This document shows, in pieces, positions 31,158 through 42,690 of a stretch of DNA of 64,000 nt. Below the pieces are notes generated by a model. The model worked only from the letters and a program-made list of their open reading frames with translations, ran no database searches and was not told the DNA's origin. A program made the position numbers and the translations under genes. This stretch comes from Paulinella micropora. Taxonomy: Eukaryota; Cercozoa; Imbricatea; Euglyphida. The stretch spans positions 365,162 to 429,161 of the forward strand of contig BJOX01000283.1 in the NCBI GenBank assembly GCA_009731375.1, written 5' to 3'. Positions within the stretch are counted from its first letter, which is position 1, and each line of letters starts with the position of its first letter.

Positions 31158-31315
31158 ATCAGCTGGCCGCTGAGGCGCATGTCGACATGGTCAAAGAACG
31201 GCAAGACGCCATGCGAAGGCTGGAAGACTATCTAGACGAGTGGTTTGCGAAGGACTTGAAGAAGAACGGGCCCGTACAGGCAACGACTGTGGACAAAAGC
31301 GCTACCGGGACATGA
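30088..31315 (+). CDS. Two-exon 3' end of an unidentified gene; intron is a CT microsatellite
   Basis: Exon A (30088-30161) is preceded by an ACTGACAG acceptor and ends GACAAG/GTGCCC. Exon B (31163-31315) is preceded by TTTGATCAG and ends in TGA. The junction is phase 0 and stays in frame. Joined, the C-terminus is about 75 residues: a helical Leu/Ala/Lys part (MSYIPSLKLVASAVKHL), then an amphipathic charged helix (RRLEDYLDEWFAKDLKK), then a polar tail. ATG 30099 could be a start, but the 5' acceptor suggests upstream exons. The roughly 1-kb intron is nearly all CT dinucleotide plus a TA tract, with a gap at 30715-31024. I recognise no family. The splice calls rest on sequence only. Confidence 0.55.
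30162..31162 (+). repeat. CT/TA microsatellite intron with gap
   Basis: CT dinucleotides with CACACA islands, a gap at 30715-31024, and a TA tract just before the acceptor. It forms the whole predicted intron between the exons at 30088 and 31163. Confidence 0.7.
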
Positions 31316-31365
31316 ACTTCAGCACATTATCATAACACACTGCACACACACGTCGTACGCACATA

Positions 31366-31369
<4 letters not shown>

Positions 31370-31434
<65 letters not shown>

Positions 31435-31800
31435 CCTCCCTCTCTCTCTCTCTCTCTCTCCCTCTCTCTCTCTCTCNNNNNNNNNNNNNNNNNNNNNNNN
31501 NNNNNNNNNNNNNNNNNNNNNNNNNNNNNNNNNNNNNNNNNNNNNNNNNNNNNNNNNNNNNNNNNNNNNNNNNNNNNNNNNNNNNNNNNNNNNNNNNNNN
31601 NNNNNNNNNNNNNNNNNNNNNNNNNNNNNNNNNNNNNNNNNNNNNNNNNNNNNNNNNNNNNNNNNNNNNNNNNNNNNNNNNNNNNNNNNNNNNNNNNNNN
31701 NNNNNNNNNNNNNNNNNNNNNNNNNNNNNNNNNNNNNNNNNNNNNNNNNNNNNNNCCCCCCCCCCCCCCCCCTCCCTCCCCATCTCTCTCTCTCTTTCTT
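31370..31800. repeat. CT microsatellite, gap and poly-C
   Basis: CT/CCCT tract, a gap at 31477-31755, then a C run and CT tail. Positions 31800-31968 have no supported gene. Confidence 0.92.
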
Positions 31801-31968
31801 TCTCTTTATTTGTCTCGACCGTAAATTTTTCCGATATTGCGTATTAGTAATCACGATATAGATGAATTGATCAGTAGATGATTAGTAGATTTCAATGAGC
31901 AGCCGTGTGCCTGCGAGTGATTCAAAACAGTTTAATTTCAACTTGCGGCCGCAGATATTCAACTCAGA

Positions 31969-33317
31969 CTAAGATGACTGCCCGAAGGGATGTCGCGGGG
32001 CCACCTTGTCTTCCTGGTGCTCGCCTTGGCCCTCCTTACGAGGAGGGCGTCGGCCGGAGTCGGAGTCCGGAGCCGTCAGGATCATCTTGGGGTCGCAATC
32101 CGTCATGGTACGTGGATTGAGGATAAGATACCTCAGCTCTTCCAACGTACATGTCGGCTGGATACCCCGCTTCTTTCTTTCCTCCTGCAAAGACTCTATG
32201 TGTTGTATCTCCATAGGGGAGACACATCGCCGGGCTACCTCATACTTATGGGCTTCCTCGGCTACTAGCCTTCGTTCTTCAGCTGTCTGAAGAGCTTCCG
32301 CAGACGCGTGATGAAAGTGGCTAAATTTTCTTTCGATCGTCGCTTCATGTCATTCCTGTAGCTCGGACCGAAAGGTTTGGTGACATCGTAGACTATGTCG
32401 ACTTTCAATCGTGAGTCTACTGTCCAACCAAGTCCATGGCAAAAGCTGCAAGGACTTCACGTAGGAGTCCGCAAAAGAAATCTTGGCTGACCACGCGTTG
32501 AGGAAGATTTCAGCCTCTGCCTGGGTCATGAAAAGAGAGAGATTGGAAAGAAAAAGCCTAAGCGTATATTCCAGTGATACCTCATCAAACTTCAGTTGCT
32601 TGATCTCTCGCATATACGCCGCTTGTATCTTTCGGTAGCGGACTCCACTGGCACATCCATCATAAGGATGGTGCTACCACCAAAAGGCACCCCGCTACTG
32701 GTACGTGACGGCTGGGAGCTACTCGACGAGGACGGTTCGCTACTACTAGAGGCAGTGCCGGTCGCCGCACTACCCCCAGACGGGTTTCTCACCTCTGCTT
32801 CGGTCTGGTAATGCAAAGATTTGGGGACATAATCCGGTGATAAAACCCAGCCAACCTTTTTCGCAAGGTCGTTGTATCGACTTATGGCTAAGTTTCTCTC
32901 ACCCCTAAACGGGGTCCACTTGTGGAAAACAGAGGGGTCAAGCCAGTAATCTACCATCTGCTCAAGGGGCTGCATGGGGATAAAGTGTTCCTCAATGTTG
33001 AGAAGGCCATTCTTAACCGCTTTCGCTAGGAGGGGGCAGAGGTCTTTTTCCAAAGTCATGAGGACTACCTTGATGAAATGTGCGCGGCTGATTCCGCCCG
33101 TCTGGGGAGAGAGCTTCTTGGCCGAGCCGTCCTTGAGGGCCTTGCGGTACGTCTCCATGAACGGGACCTTGAGGGTGGTGTGGAACGTACGGAAGATGTT
33201 GAGGCATTCTTCACGATAATAGACTTCCTTGGAGACCAGGTCGTAATTGGGGCGTGGAAACGGTGCTGGAAGACTCATTTCGTCACACCTGAACGTAGAA
33301 GACCCACCGTGTAGCAA
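31969..33317 (-). pseudogene. Unknown protein gene, frame-broken
   Basis: Coding character on the minus strand starts at an ATG at 33317 and runs about 440 codons with at least two frame changes (near 32600 and near 32330). The first part (240 codons) is a helical region with conserved-looking Trp/Tyr positions (YWLDPSVFHKWTPF), then a Ser-rich linker. The middle (32613-32350) is a Leu/Phe-rich helical segment. The last part (about 32310-31969) is Glu/Arg-rich (EERKKRGIQ). A helical domain, Ser linker and charged tail would suit a retroelement Gag, but no zinc knuckle, protease or RT is present, so that is only a guess. Short introns could explain the frame changes instead of decay. Confidence 0.45.
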
Positions 33318-33617
33318 AAAGGTCTGGAATAGGCAAAGGATACCTTATACCATGTTTGCTACTCGATGGTCTTGCCTGAGGGACTGTCCTATGTATGCAA
33401 GGGACTTGAACAGACTTGAACAGAACTTGAATACATACTACAAAGTCGCCTCTCTGCGTGTGGTGAACATGCACAACGGTCCCCATGACCGGCCACTCAT
33501 AGACAAGTGAACTAGCTGCCTTGTGTGGGTCTGATGGGTGACCTTCAGCGTCTTCGCTGTTGGTGTTTCCAAAAGCAGGTAGGAGTTTCCCAATTCGAGC
33601 TGTCGACAGCACACACA

Positions 33618-36089
33618 AAGTGTGACTCTTCCGAAAATAATTGGAAATTCGAATTTTAAGTCTTGACTAGCCTCCTGTGAGGAAATTGCAAACCGGCATT
33701 CAAATGAATACACACACTGCTGTCATTTGATCTCAAAATACTTCCGAGAACAGGGAAGGTACAAAAAGACGCTGGGATTGTCAATTCCAGTTTATTTAGT
33801 ACACTTGCTTTACAGACTACTTGTCCCTTTCGAAACAATGCAAATTCTGAGATCTAAAGAGAATATTTCAAGCGGTACGCAAGTTGTGCAGCGGCTTGAG
33901 TTGTTCAAGTCAGTCTGGAAAAAAATAAAGCTAAATGCCCGCCCTTTACCTGGTGTGTTGCCTATTTTACCTATCGTTGTCTATCAGTAATTATGACTGA
34001 ACCGGAAAAGCGTTCTCAGGAAATAAAATGTCAGATACTAGGAAAAAAGGAATAGTTAACATTTTCTAAAAAAACTAACTGATAAAGGATAATAAATTGA
34101 TCTGTTGACTGCAGTTGAAAACGTAATAACTATAAGTTATGACAGTCAAGTTCAAGTTGATAAATAAATTAAAAAAAATGAAGTAAACGGAACTAAAAAT
34201 AGAAATGTAAACTTGAAGTAAAAACTTGAAAGTTTAACATAATATTTGAATGTTTTGGTCAGGTACGATATTCATTCCGATAAGTATCGTAATACACTGA
34301 TAATGATTTGTAATTTTTCTCTCACTGAACGTCACGCTGCTATTTATCCTTCCACTCTAACTCAGCTACATCCGTTATTACACAACCTAAACTATTGCTG
34401 TTGACATTCAAGACAACAAAAAAAATTGATTTTTCTGTTTTGGTTGGAATTTCAGTTTTGGTTGGAATTTTGATTTTGGGTGAAAATTTGAATTTTTCAA
34501 ATTAACTGCTATATTCGTCCGCAAAATATCGTAAATTTTCGCGAAATGTTACCGTTAAATTTGAAAATTTGAATTTTTGTCACAAAAATGAAAAACTGTC
34601 ACAAAAATGAAAATCTGACACAAAAATGAAAAACTAATTTTTGTTGTTGTCTTGAATGTCAACAGCAATAATTCTACATCACAGACTTCCCGCTCAGAAT
34701 CATGAGTCTTCGTCGTGAGCACAGCCTCATCTTGCTCTTTACCGTGCGTTACAATTGCACTTTCCCTCAACCAAACCCAATATGGCAAACGGATGAGCAC
34801 TGTCACTCGTCGTCTGGTACAATAATTACTAATAATGTAAATTTAAAGTAGCAAAATAACAAATAACAAAATGATAAAACTGCAAAACAAGAAAGTAAGA
34901 GAACTTATGATAACAGAATAACATACAAACATACTACTCTAAAAAATAACAACATAAGAATTGCAGGTAACTTGACGAAATAGCAAGCAAAAAGTTGAAT
35001 TAGACAGGACTACTCAGCAACACCAAGAGCGAGAGGCAGCAAGACACCAGAACAGAAGATAGAAAAGCCATAGAATTGGAAAGATCTCACCAAAGACTAG
35101 AAGAAGCGTTAGAATGAGGTTAATTAATTTTACAGTCAGTAATCGCTCTTACTAGTGGCAAGTATTTTCGAATAGTTCTAGTCAATAAGCGTAACGTGCG
35201 TAACTGGCGTTATTGGCATTGAGAATTTGATACTGAATAACAATTGAGTTGTATTAATAGTCAACACCCACGCTATGATAGTACTACATCGTTATTTCGT
35301 TATTACTGAGTTTTTATAGGAATTCACTCGTGGAAGTGATTTCTTATTATTAAATGTATTCAAATTAGCCACTCTACACAAAGTTATGGATTGGGAGCCG
35401 CTACGCTGGAATATGGGAAGTTTTCTATAGCCGCTTGGCGATACTATCGTGGGACCTTCAACTTTTTCTCTTGTTGGTTAGTTAGTTCTTTTCGCTCTTT
35501 ACTTATTTTTTCTCTCTTGTATCCATTACCATAATTATTTTATATGTTTTTTCATTATGATTTTTTCTCTTCCCTTACATATATCATTATTATTTTATGC
35601 TCTATTTCATGTATATTTTTATCTACATTTTATATCTTTTCTCTCAATATATTATCTCACCATCCTTTCACTACATTCTAGTTCATCTTTTCAAATTCAT
35701 CTCTTCAAGTTCCATCATACTACTTATTGTATATTTTTTCAAGTTTTTCCAACTTACTATTTTTTACCATTATTACGATATTTACTTTCAAAAATAGTTA
35801 TTTAATATATAACATGGGTTTATAAGTCAGAGGATCAGGCTGTCAACTTGAACAGCTGGTCACCTCTTGCATTTTATTAAAAGTTAGTAACTTGAAAGTC
35901 TAACTGCTCACTTGTTTTTCTGAAATACTTGAAAATGCTCTCGGTTGGATCAGTTTAAAATTGTTATTTGACCTGAACCGGCGGCGCGGTAGTACTTGTT
36001 TTTGATCTTTCTAGTTGTGGAAAGAGCATTTATAACGAAGTTGTGGAAAGCTAGTTATAACTGTCACATTAAATTCACGAAGGTCATTA
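33618..36089. other. AT-rich intergenic region
   Basis: 2.5 kb of AT-rich sequence without a supported gene. It contains MITE 2 (34395-34668). Short frames here have no coding character. Confidence 0.6.
34395..34668. mobile_element. MITE 2, 274 bp, TA target site
   Basis: Terminal inverted repeats of about 25 bp (TTGCTGTTGACATTCAAGAC, continuing AACAA) match at both ends and TA flanks each side (34393-34394, 34669-34670). The interior is AT-rich with short repeats (GTTTTGGTTGGAATTT; CACAAAAATGAAAA). The centre at 34504-34560 is, in reverse complement, clearly similar to the loop of MITE 1 (TTTTGCGGACG, TATAGC, TTAACGGTAA, ATTTCGC), although the terminal repeats differ. It has no coding capacity. 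A TA target suggests Tc1/mariner-type mobilisation. Confidence 0.85.
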
Positions 36090-36884
36090 TTAAAACGAAA
36101 GTAATTGAAATATCGTTTGAGCTTGTCTACCTGTGAGCCGGTTGTAGTAAAAGAAAGGCAGGATTACTGCTATAGTAAACTGTAGCCTTTTAAAGGTACT
36201 CACGGGTGGCAAGCTTTGTGTTGAGTTAAAGTTAGACTGGATAAGAATATCGCGAAAGTTTGTGTAGATGCAGTTGTCTTTGTGACAACCGTTGTTGAAT
36301 TTTTTTCCATGTTTGGGGAGAACTTGATTTGCCTTAAAACTTTGTATGTAAGCTGGTCTTTTCATTTTCATTTTCGGCGTTAACTACTGAATAAAAGATT
36401 TTTCTGTTTGCACCCTGATAGATTTTGAATGCAGTTTTTCACCTTTTGTTTGGTGAGGTAGCTTTCCAAGATTGAGTATTGGAACTGAGATGAAATTCTC
36501 ATAACCAAAAGTGCCGGCCATTTTTGACAACTGCTGGTCGGAATTTAAGCTTGTTTTTGAATGTTTCCATGCCCTCATTTGTCGAAATTTTTGTTTCATT
36601 CTTGGCAAGAAGTTCGAAGTTTCACCTACATAGTCTAGACTTTTTGAAGGTGAATAAATATAATAAACAACCGAAATATTTGCCCCGTGATTGTTTTCCG
36701 GTTTGTCAAGATAGTCGAAAGCCTGTAAGCTGCCCATATTAGGGATGGAGTTGATCATAGTCAGCTTTGCTTTAATCCATTTTGAATCCGTAACCGGAAG
36801 AGATGCCATTGCTAGAAAGTGTTGAATCATCATAGTCAACAGAAAGACTTTCCATACTATTTTTCCTTGCGTAGTAGTAGCCAA
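36090..36884 (-). CDS. GIY-YIG nuclease-like protein, interrupted by an in-frame TAG
   Basis: An ATG at 36884 opens 166 codons to a TAG at 36384-36386. The same frame then stays open for about 97 codons to 36090. Residues about 70-135 resemble a GIY-YIG core: VVYYIYSP for the first motif, YVGETSNFLPRMKQKF for the second with its Arg, then a helical stretch and a GYENF segment. Past the TAG is a Cys/His-containing segment (GCHKDNCIYTNF). GIY-YIG nucleases occur in homing endonucleases, Penelope-like retroelements and repair proteins. No reverse transcriptase is seen nearby, so a Penelope assignment is not supported. The hydrophobic N-terminus could instead mean the true start lies in an upstream exon. 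Catalytic Glu not assigned. Confidence 0.45.
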
Positions 36885-37122
36885 AGTCTTGATTTTAATA
36901 CAGAGGAAATTTGCTTTTTTTCAACAGGATGTTTACCAAAGATTTCCTAGAGGAGCAAAGGCTTTGAATACATCTTGTGTCATTTGCTCTACTAGTATCT
37001 GCGTTGGTGTTAAGGTCTTTATCGGAGGGTTTGGCGATGAGTTGGTATAGTCCTCGAATTCGCATGCACAGTGCAAATAAACAATTATAGCACCGCGTCA
37101 AGTCTCCCCTCATTCCCTATAG

Positions 37123-38259
37123 CTATCTAGTTTGTTTGTTAGCTGCTGTGCGAGCTTTTGCCGCAGCTGAAGGAGAGGATACCACCGATGTTGCGGAATC
37201 GATACCTTCTTTTTGTTTTTTGTTCGAGTTTTGCGGAGTAGCACCACGTTTTCTTTTCTTCCCAGATTTGCTTGGAGTTGCAGGCACTGTATTAGTTTCT
37301 TCTGCCTCGTCTTCTTCTTTTGCCGACTCGGAGGAGGCATCAGCAGTGTCAGACTCTGATTGCTTGGGCTGAAGTTGTTCGGAAATTTGGTTGGTTTTTT
37401 TCTCTTCAAGCAGCAAGATACACTGTTGGAGTTCATCGAACTTAGCGATCGCTTTTTCGATGAACTTTGTGCCCAAGACTGCATGCTCTTCTTCCGTTTG
37501 GGTAGCCACAGGCACTTTTCTCCAATCAGCTGCAGGTAAAACCATGTTGAATGCCTCCAAAAAACATTTTGTTTTCTCAAAAATCGTACGAAAGGCTTGA
37601 CGAATTTGCTCACTTGCCTCTTCTGTGTTAAGCTCAAGTTTTGCCGACACTGACTCCGTGTCCCCATCTTGTCTTCCATAGGGGTTCGGAAACTCTTGGG
37701 TAGAGATAAGCTTGTCGATGTAATCGAGCGCAAGGGACGAGACTCCCTGAATTGGAAATGTCGAGCCCGCCTCCTCAAGGAAATCCTGGCTTGTTAGTAC
37801 CTTCCCCGCTTTGACTGCCTCGTTAGTCTTCTCGACGAACATGATGAAGAGAAAACACATGGGCACAGAGCCATATTTGAGTTTACCGAATAGATTGGCA
37901 AGATTGAAGCCTTTTGGAAGCTTCTCCAATTTTTTTCGCCAGTGGTCGGTCCACGCAGCTTAAAGCGTAAACCAGACGATCCGCACTATCGCCAGCGAGG
38001 GAAAACAATCCGTCTTTGAGACGGTTGATCCATTTTTGAGGTATCAACTTCGCCTCCTTCACAATCGTGGTGTTGGAGTGTACTTTGTAGAAAAGGGTGG
38101 TTGTAACGTTGAAGTCGTCCAGCTCTCCTTGGAAGTTCGGGTACATCGCAGTCGATTTTTTGAGTCTGCGGTTGATGTTGCCACCCATGTTGTAGCTTTT
38201 GTGTTGAGACTTCTTTGGCGAGGGAACTTGTATGCTATGCCAGTCAGGAGTGCAGCCAT
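37123..38259 (-). pseudogene. Unknown protein, Lys-rich C-terminus, frame-broken at A runs
   Basis: Coding begins at an ATG at 38259 (or 38188 in the next frame) and ends at 37123. Frames change at two short A runs: one near 38160, and one near 37935 where the upstream piece ends within CVDRPLAKK and the downstream piece begins EKLPKGFNLANLFGK. The total would be about 375 residues. The main part is helical and contains FLFIMFVEKTNEAVKAGK and LDYIDKLISTQEFPNPYG. The C-terminal 110 residues are Glu/Ser/Lys-rich with a bipartite NLS-like run (KSGKKRKRGATPQNSNKKQK). A nuclear protein of a mobile element is possible. No family recognised. Frame changes at homopolymers could be sequencing errors. 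Confidence 0.45.
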
Positions 38260-38289
38260 TTTGGAAGAGGCACCTTTAGTCGATGATTA

Positions 38290-39262
38290 GGTATAAACCG
38301 GTCACTCACGGACTTACCCTACCTTTCACTTGCGCTTTGCCGGGAGACTTCGTTAAAAGCCAGGTTGCTCACAGCCACTTTAATCCGAAGACATACACGC
38401 AGAACTGAATTGCAAGAGAGGTAACTAATCTAAGTGTGTGACTAGCAGTAACTGACACTCAATAATATGGTCCGGTGCACAATGGTAAAAACATAACGTG
38501 CACAATTGACTTGGATTACCCATTACTGTTACTCCTAATTATGACTTAGTAAAATGTTACCGCACATTGAAATCAATCATAATTACAACTCAAATAGTAA
38601 CTCGATGTTGCCTGTCCAACGCTCCCCCTTAATTCAATGTCAATTCTATTACTGGGTAACTTCGTAAATCGTGTCTGACTGAGTGAGCATAACGTCAAAT
38701 AAAAGCTACACATACGCGACTCAAAACGTAGCAAGTCAAAAATCGTTGAATCCATATGAATCATCAATTCTTCGCTGCATGAGCATCTCGATCCATTGGG
38801 TCGATTAAATCGATGTAAAAGGGTTCGTACGTAAATGACCAACTCGGACTTACATTGAAAAATAAAATTACGACTAATCATATAAGGGCAATCTCGAAAT
38901 TGCTGCTCGCGTGTCCATCACAATTAAAACTGATAGCTCGTAGAGCCCTCTAATAACTAATAGTAATATGTTGGTGGCTCGCGATTAAGTTGACGACTGA
39001 AGTCGGCGAGGCTCAACTTCTTCCAGCCCAACTCCTTCTTCTCCAACCGACTTTCGCCATCCCGCTCTTGCCGTAATCGATCGATGGTGACTCAGTGTCA
39101 CGCGCCTCGTTCACGCTCGAGTTTAAGTCCACGGGAACAATCGCCTCACCTCAAACTAATACCTATATAGAGACATCGCCTGCAAAGAAAAAGCTCACAC
39201 TCACACAACAGAACATCATGAGTGAACTCAGCGGAAATTTGCGAATTTTCCGTTATGAAGGT
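38290..39262 (-). other. Probable 3' non-coding/LTR region of the copia element
   Basis: About 970 bp without genes next to the RNase H end of the retrotransposon. In element orientation it contains a TCTATATAGG TATA-like site at about 39163-39172, as expected for an LTR promoter. I found no matching copy at the 5' side near 51 kb, where a gap interrupts, so the LTR limits are unknown. Confidence 0.35.
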
Positions 39263-42200
39263 TTATAGTTTAAGAGTGATCATGAATTTACTAACCAAGT
39301 ACTCAAATTGGTCCTTAGGTACATGTTTAGTTAATACATCTGTTGTCTGCTTCTTAGTTCCTACTTTTACAAACCTTACTTCTTTATCACGTTGTGCGTG
39401 ATGCATGAAATGAAGTTCAAGTGGTAGATGTTTAGTGCGTGACCCTGACATTCCTCTCTCTGCCGCTAAAGTAGTTTGTGTGTTGTCCTCAAATAATTCT
39501 AATGGGCTTTTCTATGCTACTCCTGATTCCTCCGCTATATGTCTAACTGCTAATCACTCACGAATATATTTTACTGCTGCGAAGATTTCCGCATCATTCG
39601 AGCTTAATGCAATTCGTGATTGTCGTTTCGATAACCATGCGATTGGGTCACCTCCCCATAGAACTATATACCCTGTACGAGACTTTTTTGTCTTTTTGCA
39701 TACTTTATGCGCCGCATCAGGCCAGGGATATGTCCTTGCTTCTTGTGATGATTTCGGCCCATGAAATGCAATACCGCGAAATGAATTCACTAAGTACCGA
39801 AAAAATCTTCCCAACATTGCATAAGTCACTCCGACGTCAACAGTCTGCATAATGCTAGCTGCATTCAAAGCTTGATCTGCATCTGGTCTAGTCATCTTAG
39901 TCAAAAATAGTAACTTTCCAACTAAGCTAGGAATGGAATGCTTCCTAAGTGCACTAGATTCCGACATAGGTTCTGGCTCCTGTTCTGCGCTAGGCGTACT
40001 TAGCGCGTGCGTCTCCATATCCTACGTCTTTCAAGATCTGTTTCTGATATCTCATCTGATGTAGTAAAATGCGACCTCCTTCCTGTTCTATTTCTATACC
40101 CTTAAACTCTTCGGCTAATCCTAATCGTTTCAGGGGATAGAACCTTTCTAGTTGGCTTGCAAACTTATCATACGCTCGTTTGTTAGGCGCCAAAAAGATT
40201 AGATCATCTACATGAAATATGCCAAGGATTGCGTCTCTTATGGGTTTGTCTTTCTCAGCGAACATACATAGATCTGCGTCTAGCAATCGAAATCCTAACT
40301 CTGCTAACTTTGGGGCCAAGATTTCATACCAACGTCTGCCTGCTTGTGGGTTACCATACAGAGCTCCATCTATTCTTAATATCATGCCATCATGACCTTC
40401 CCTGTCTAAACCACCTGGGGCGTACGCGTAAACAGGATTATTCATTCTAGCATTCAAGTAAGCATTTTTGAAGTCTATACCATACAACCTGTGACCATGC
40501 CAAGCAGCTATCTTAGCTAAGAAAAGTAGTGAGCGATGTGCTGCACAAGGTACAAATAACTGATCTGGATTGTAGCTAACTCCTGGTTCTAGCATATCTT
40601 CTCAAAGCTAATCGTGACTTGACAAACTTTCGTCCTTTATCATCAAGCTTGACTTTATGTAACCATGTCAATCTTACTATCTTCGACACTCCCTTCTCTT
40701 TTGCTTCCTTGGGGCTTACCCAGGTATAGGTGTTAAAAGACTTAAGAGCCTCTATCTCTTTATCCATGCCTGCTTTCAACTCCTTAGCTGTTAGCCCTTC
40801 GTCGACTATCTCTTTTGGCACACGTAGTGTGAGGTAGAGTAAAACTTCGCTACTATCCTCTCCTAGTATGCTTTCCTCAGACGACTTGGTGTCTTCTAGT
40901 TCACCGGATGGATGGATTGGGTCTACTTTATACTTCAGATTCTTGATTTCACTGTCTAATATCTTTTCAACTAGTCCGTCATCAAAAGATACAAAGTGAC
41001 TTGGCTTGGGCTGTTTGCGAATTTTAAGTCTATCACCTTTCTCGCATGGTTTCAGAACTTTACCAGTTCGTTTAGCTTCTTGCCAACTGTCTCCATACTC
41101 TTCCTTCGCCCATAGTTCACCAAAAGCTACCGCTGGTACAACTACCTTGACATTTTCTAATGAGGCATATTCCTTGACTACCTTTTTAGTTGTGACTGGT
41201 TGTGTGTCCGGCTTTGCTGTCGTCCGTTCCTTTCTTTCTCGTTTCCCTCTCACTATGTTAGCTGTCGTGATTTTGTCACTTTGCTCCCATGTGAGGCCCT
41301 TGTTTGACGATTCTCCTTCCCTATATCTCCGGCTTGAGTGACTAGCTGAGGGGTCTTGCGCACTAAGCGATTCGATGGGTGTTACCCCATCGTCTTGATC
41401 AACAACTTGGCTTTCGTTAGAGTCAATGGCAAGACCGGAATCTGGACCAGTGTCGTCCTCAACTCCTTGTTTTTCCTCATGCTCTTCTGACTCCCCCTGA
41501 ACTTTCTGTTCCGGTTCTGTCTCCGCTTACTCAAGCTGTTCTGCATTGCTACTCCCCCTCAGATTCATCGTCCCATTGTACTCCTCCGGGTGGGTTTGCA
41601 TCTTTTCCTACTATATGGGGGTTGAAACGCACGTTGCGTACGTTCGATATGACCTTGCGGCCATCCCAAACCCTGTAAAGCTCTTTGAAAACATGGTATC
41701 CCGAGAGCAGTACACGTTTTCCCCTATAGTTTCCTTTTCCAACTTGCTTTCCGACATGCATTACTCCCATACATACTATTGGTTTCAGATACCGAATGGC
41801 CGGTTTGTAACCCAAACACTCCTCAAAGGGTGAAATCCCTTGACGTGGTCCGGTTGTAGCTGGCAATATGTTGTGTATTGTGGTCGCGGTGTGTTCCATT
41901 TCTGCCACAACTTAAGTGGAAGGTTAGCTTCATATCGCATAGCCCTAGCTGGCCCTGCTGTTATGTCGTTAACTTTTTCAGCTATCGGATTTCCATCTTT
42001 GTCTCCTGGTGCCGAAACTTCCAAACAAATTGTAATGGCTTCCACCATTCGACTACTTCCGTGGGGGCAACGAATTCGTTGTCACACGTGACAACTTTGA
42101 CCTTCCTACCGGTCTGTCGTTCAAACCACGCTACTGCCTGCTTAAGACACTTTACAAACTCGTTCTTGTGTCTTAAGTAAAAGTCTAAGATATAACCTGA

Positions 42201-42314
42201 ATAATCGTCTGTTACACAAAAGTTGCAGTACTTGTCATTGATGGACATTACTGCCCATGGTCCGGCTGATCTACGTGCAAAATCTCACTCGCATAACTAG
42301 CTCTCCTAATCCTA
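39263..42314 (-). mobile_element. Ty1/copia retrotransposon, 3' part: integrase core, RT, RNase H (degraded)
   Basis: Read from 42314 down. The integrase core has CVTDDYSGYI at about 42209 and TCDNEF, and continues to NLPLKLWQK. A frameshift near 41905 follows, then the integrase C-terminal part (GISPFEECLGYKP). After a linker, the reverse transcriptase (RVT_2 type) shows DFKNAYLNARMNNPVYAYAP, LYGNPQAGRRWYE and the catalytic box FHVDD in place of YVDD. Then come RNase H features: SLVGKLLFLTKMTRPD, GYIVLWGGDPIAWLSKRQSR and SSNDAEIFAAV. One TGA (after KYIRE) and one TAG interrupt the last 100 codons, which end at 39263. Gene order protease-integrase-RT-RNase H defines Ty1/copia. The copy is inactive. 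The clade within copia cannot be assigned from memory. Confidence 0.9.
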
Positions 42315-42320
42315 TTCTTA

Positions 42321-42690
42321 ACAAAAATTTCGGCCAAATGTTACGTCACATTTTGGGTTGAAATAGGTTACTTTACCTACTTTTTTTCAACTATGACAAT
42401 ATGCATAAAAACACATAGAAATCAATGGAAATAATTCAAAAACATCTTCTGAATGAATTATTAATTTAAAAATATGTTAATTTAATAAATTTCAAGTTGT
42501 TACATAGTTTTGAACTTGCCTAAGTCATAACTTGCCTAAGTCACATAACTTGCCTAAGTCATAACTTACCTAAGTCATATTAATAAATATACAATCAGCG
42601 TATTTTTGCAGTGATAATTTGCTTTATTTAATATTAATTAAACAAATATTTATTATTGATCAGAATTGTCATCACTGATTTCTACTTCTT
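42321..42690. repeat. Left terminal inverted repeat with subterminal repeats
   Basis: About 370 bp matching the right end in reverse complement. It includes four copies of ACTTGCCTAAGTCATA at 42511-42579 and overlaps the last codons and TAA stop of the transposase gene (stop at 42653-42655). The subterminal 16-mers are candidate transposase binding sites. Confidence 0.88.

Noticed and set aside
36090-38259. Penelope-like retroelement
   Set aside because: A GIY-YIG core is present, but no reverse transcriptase is found within several kilobases.
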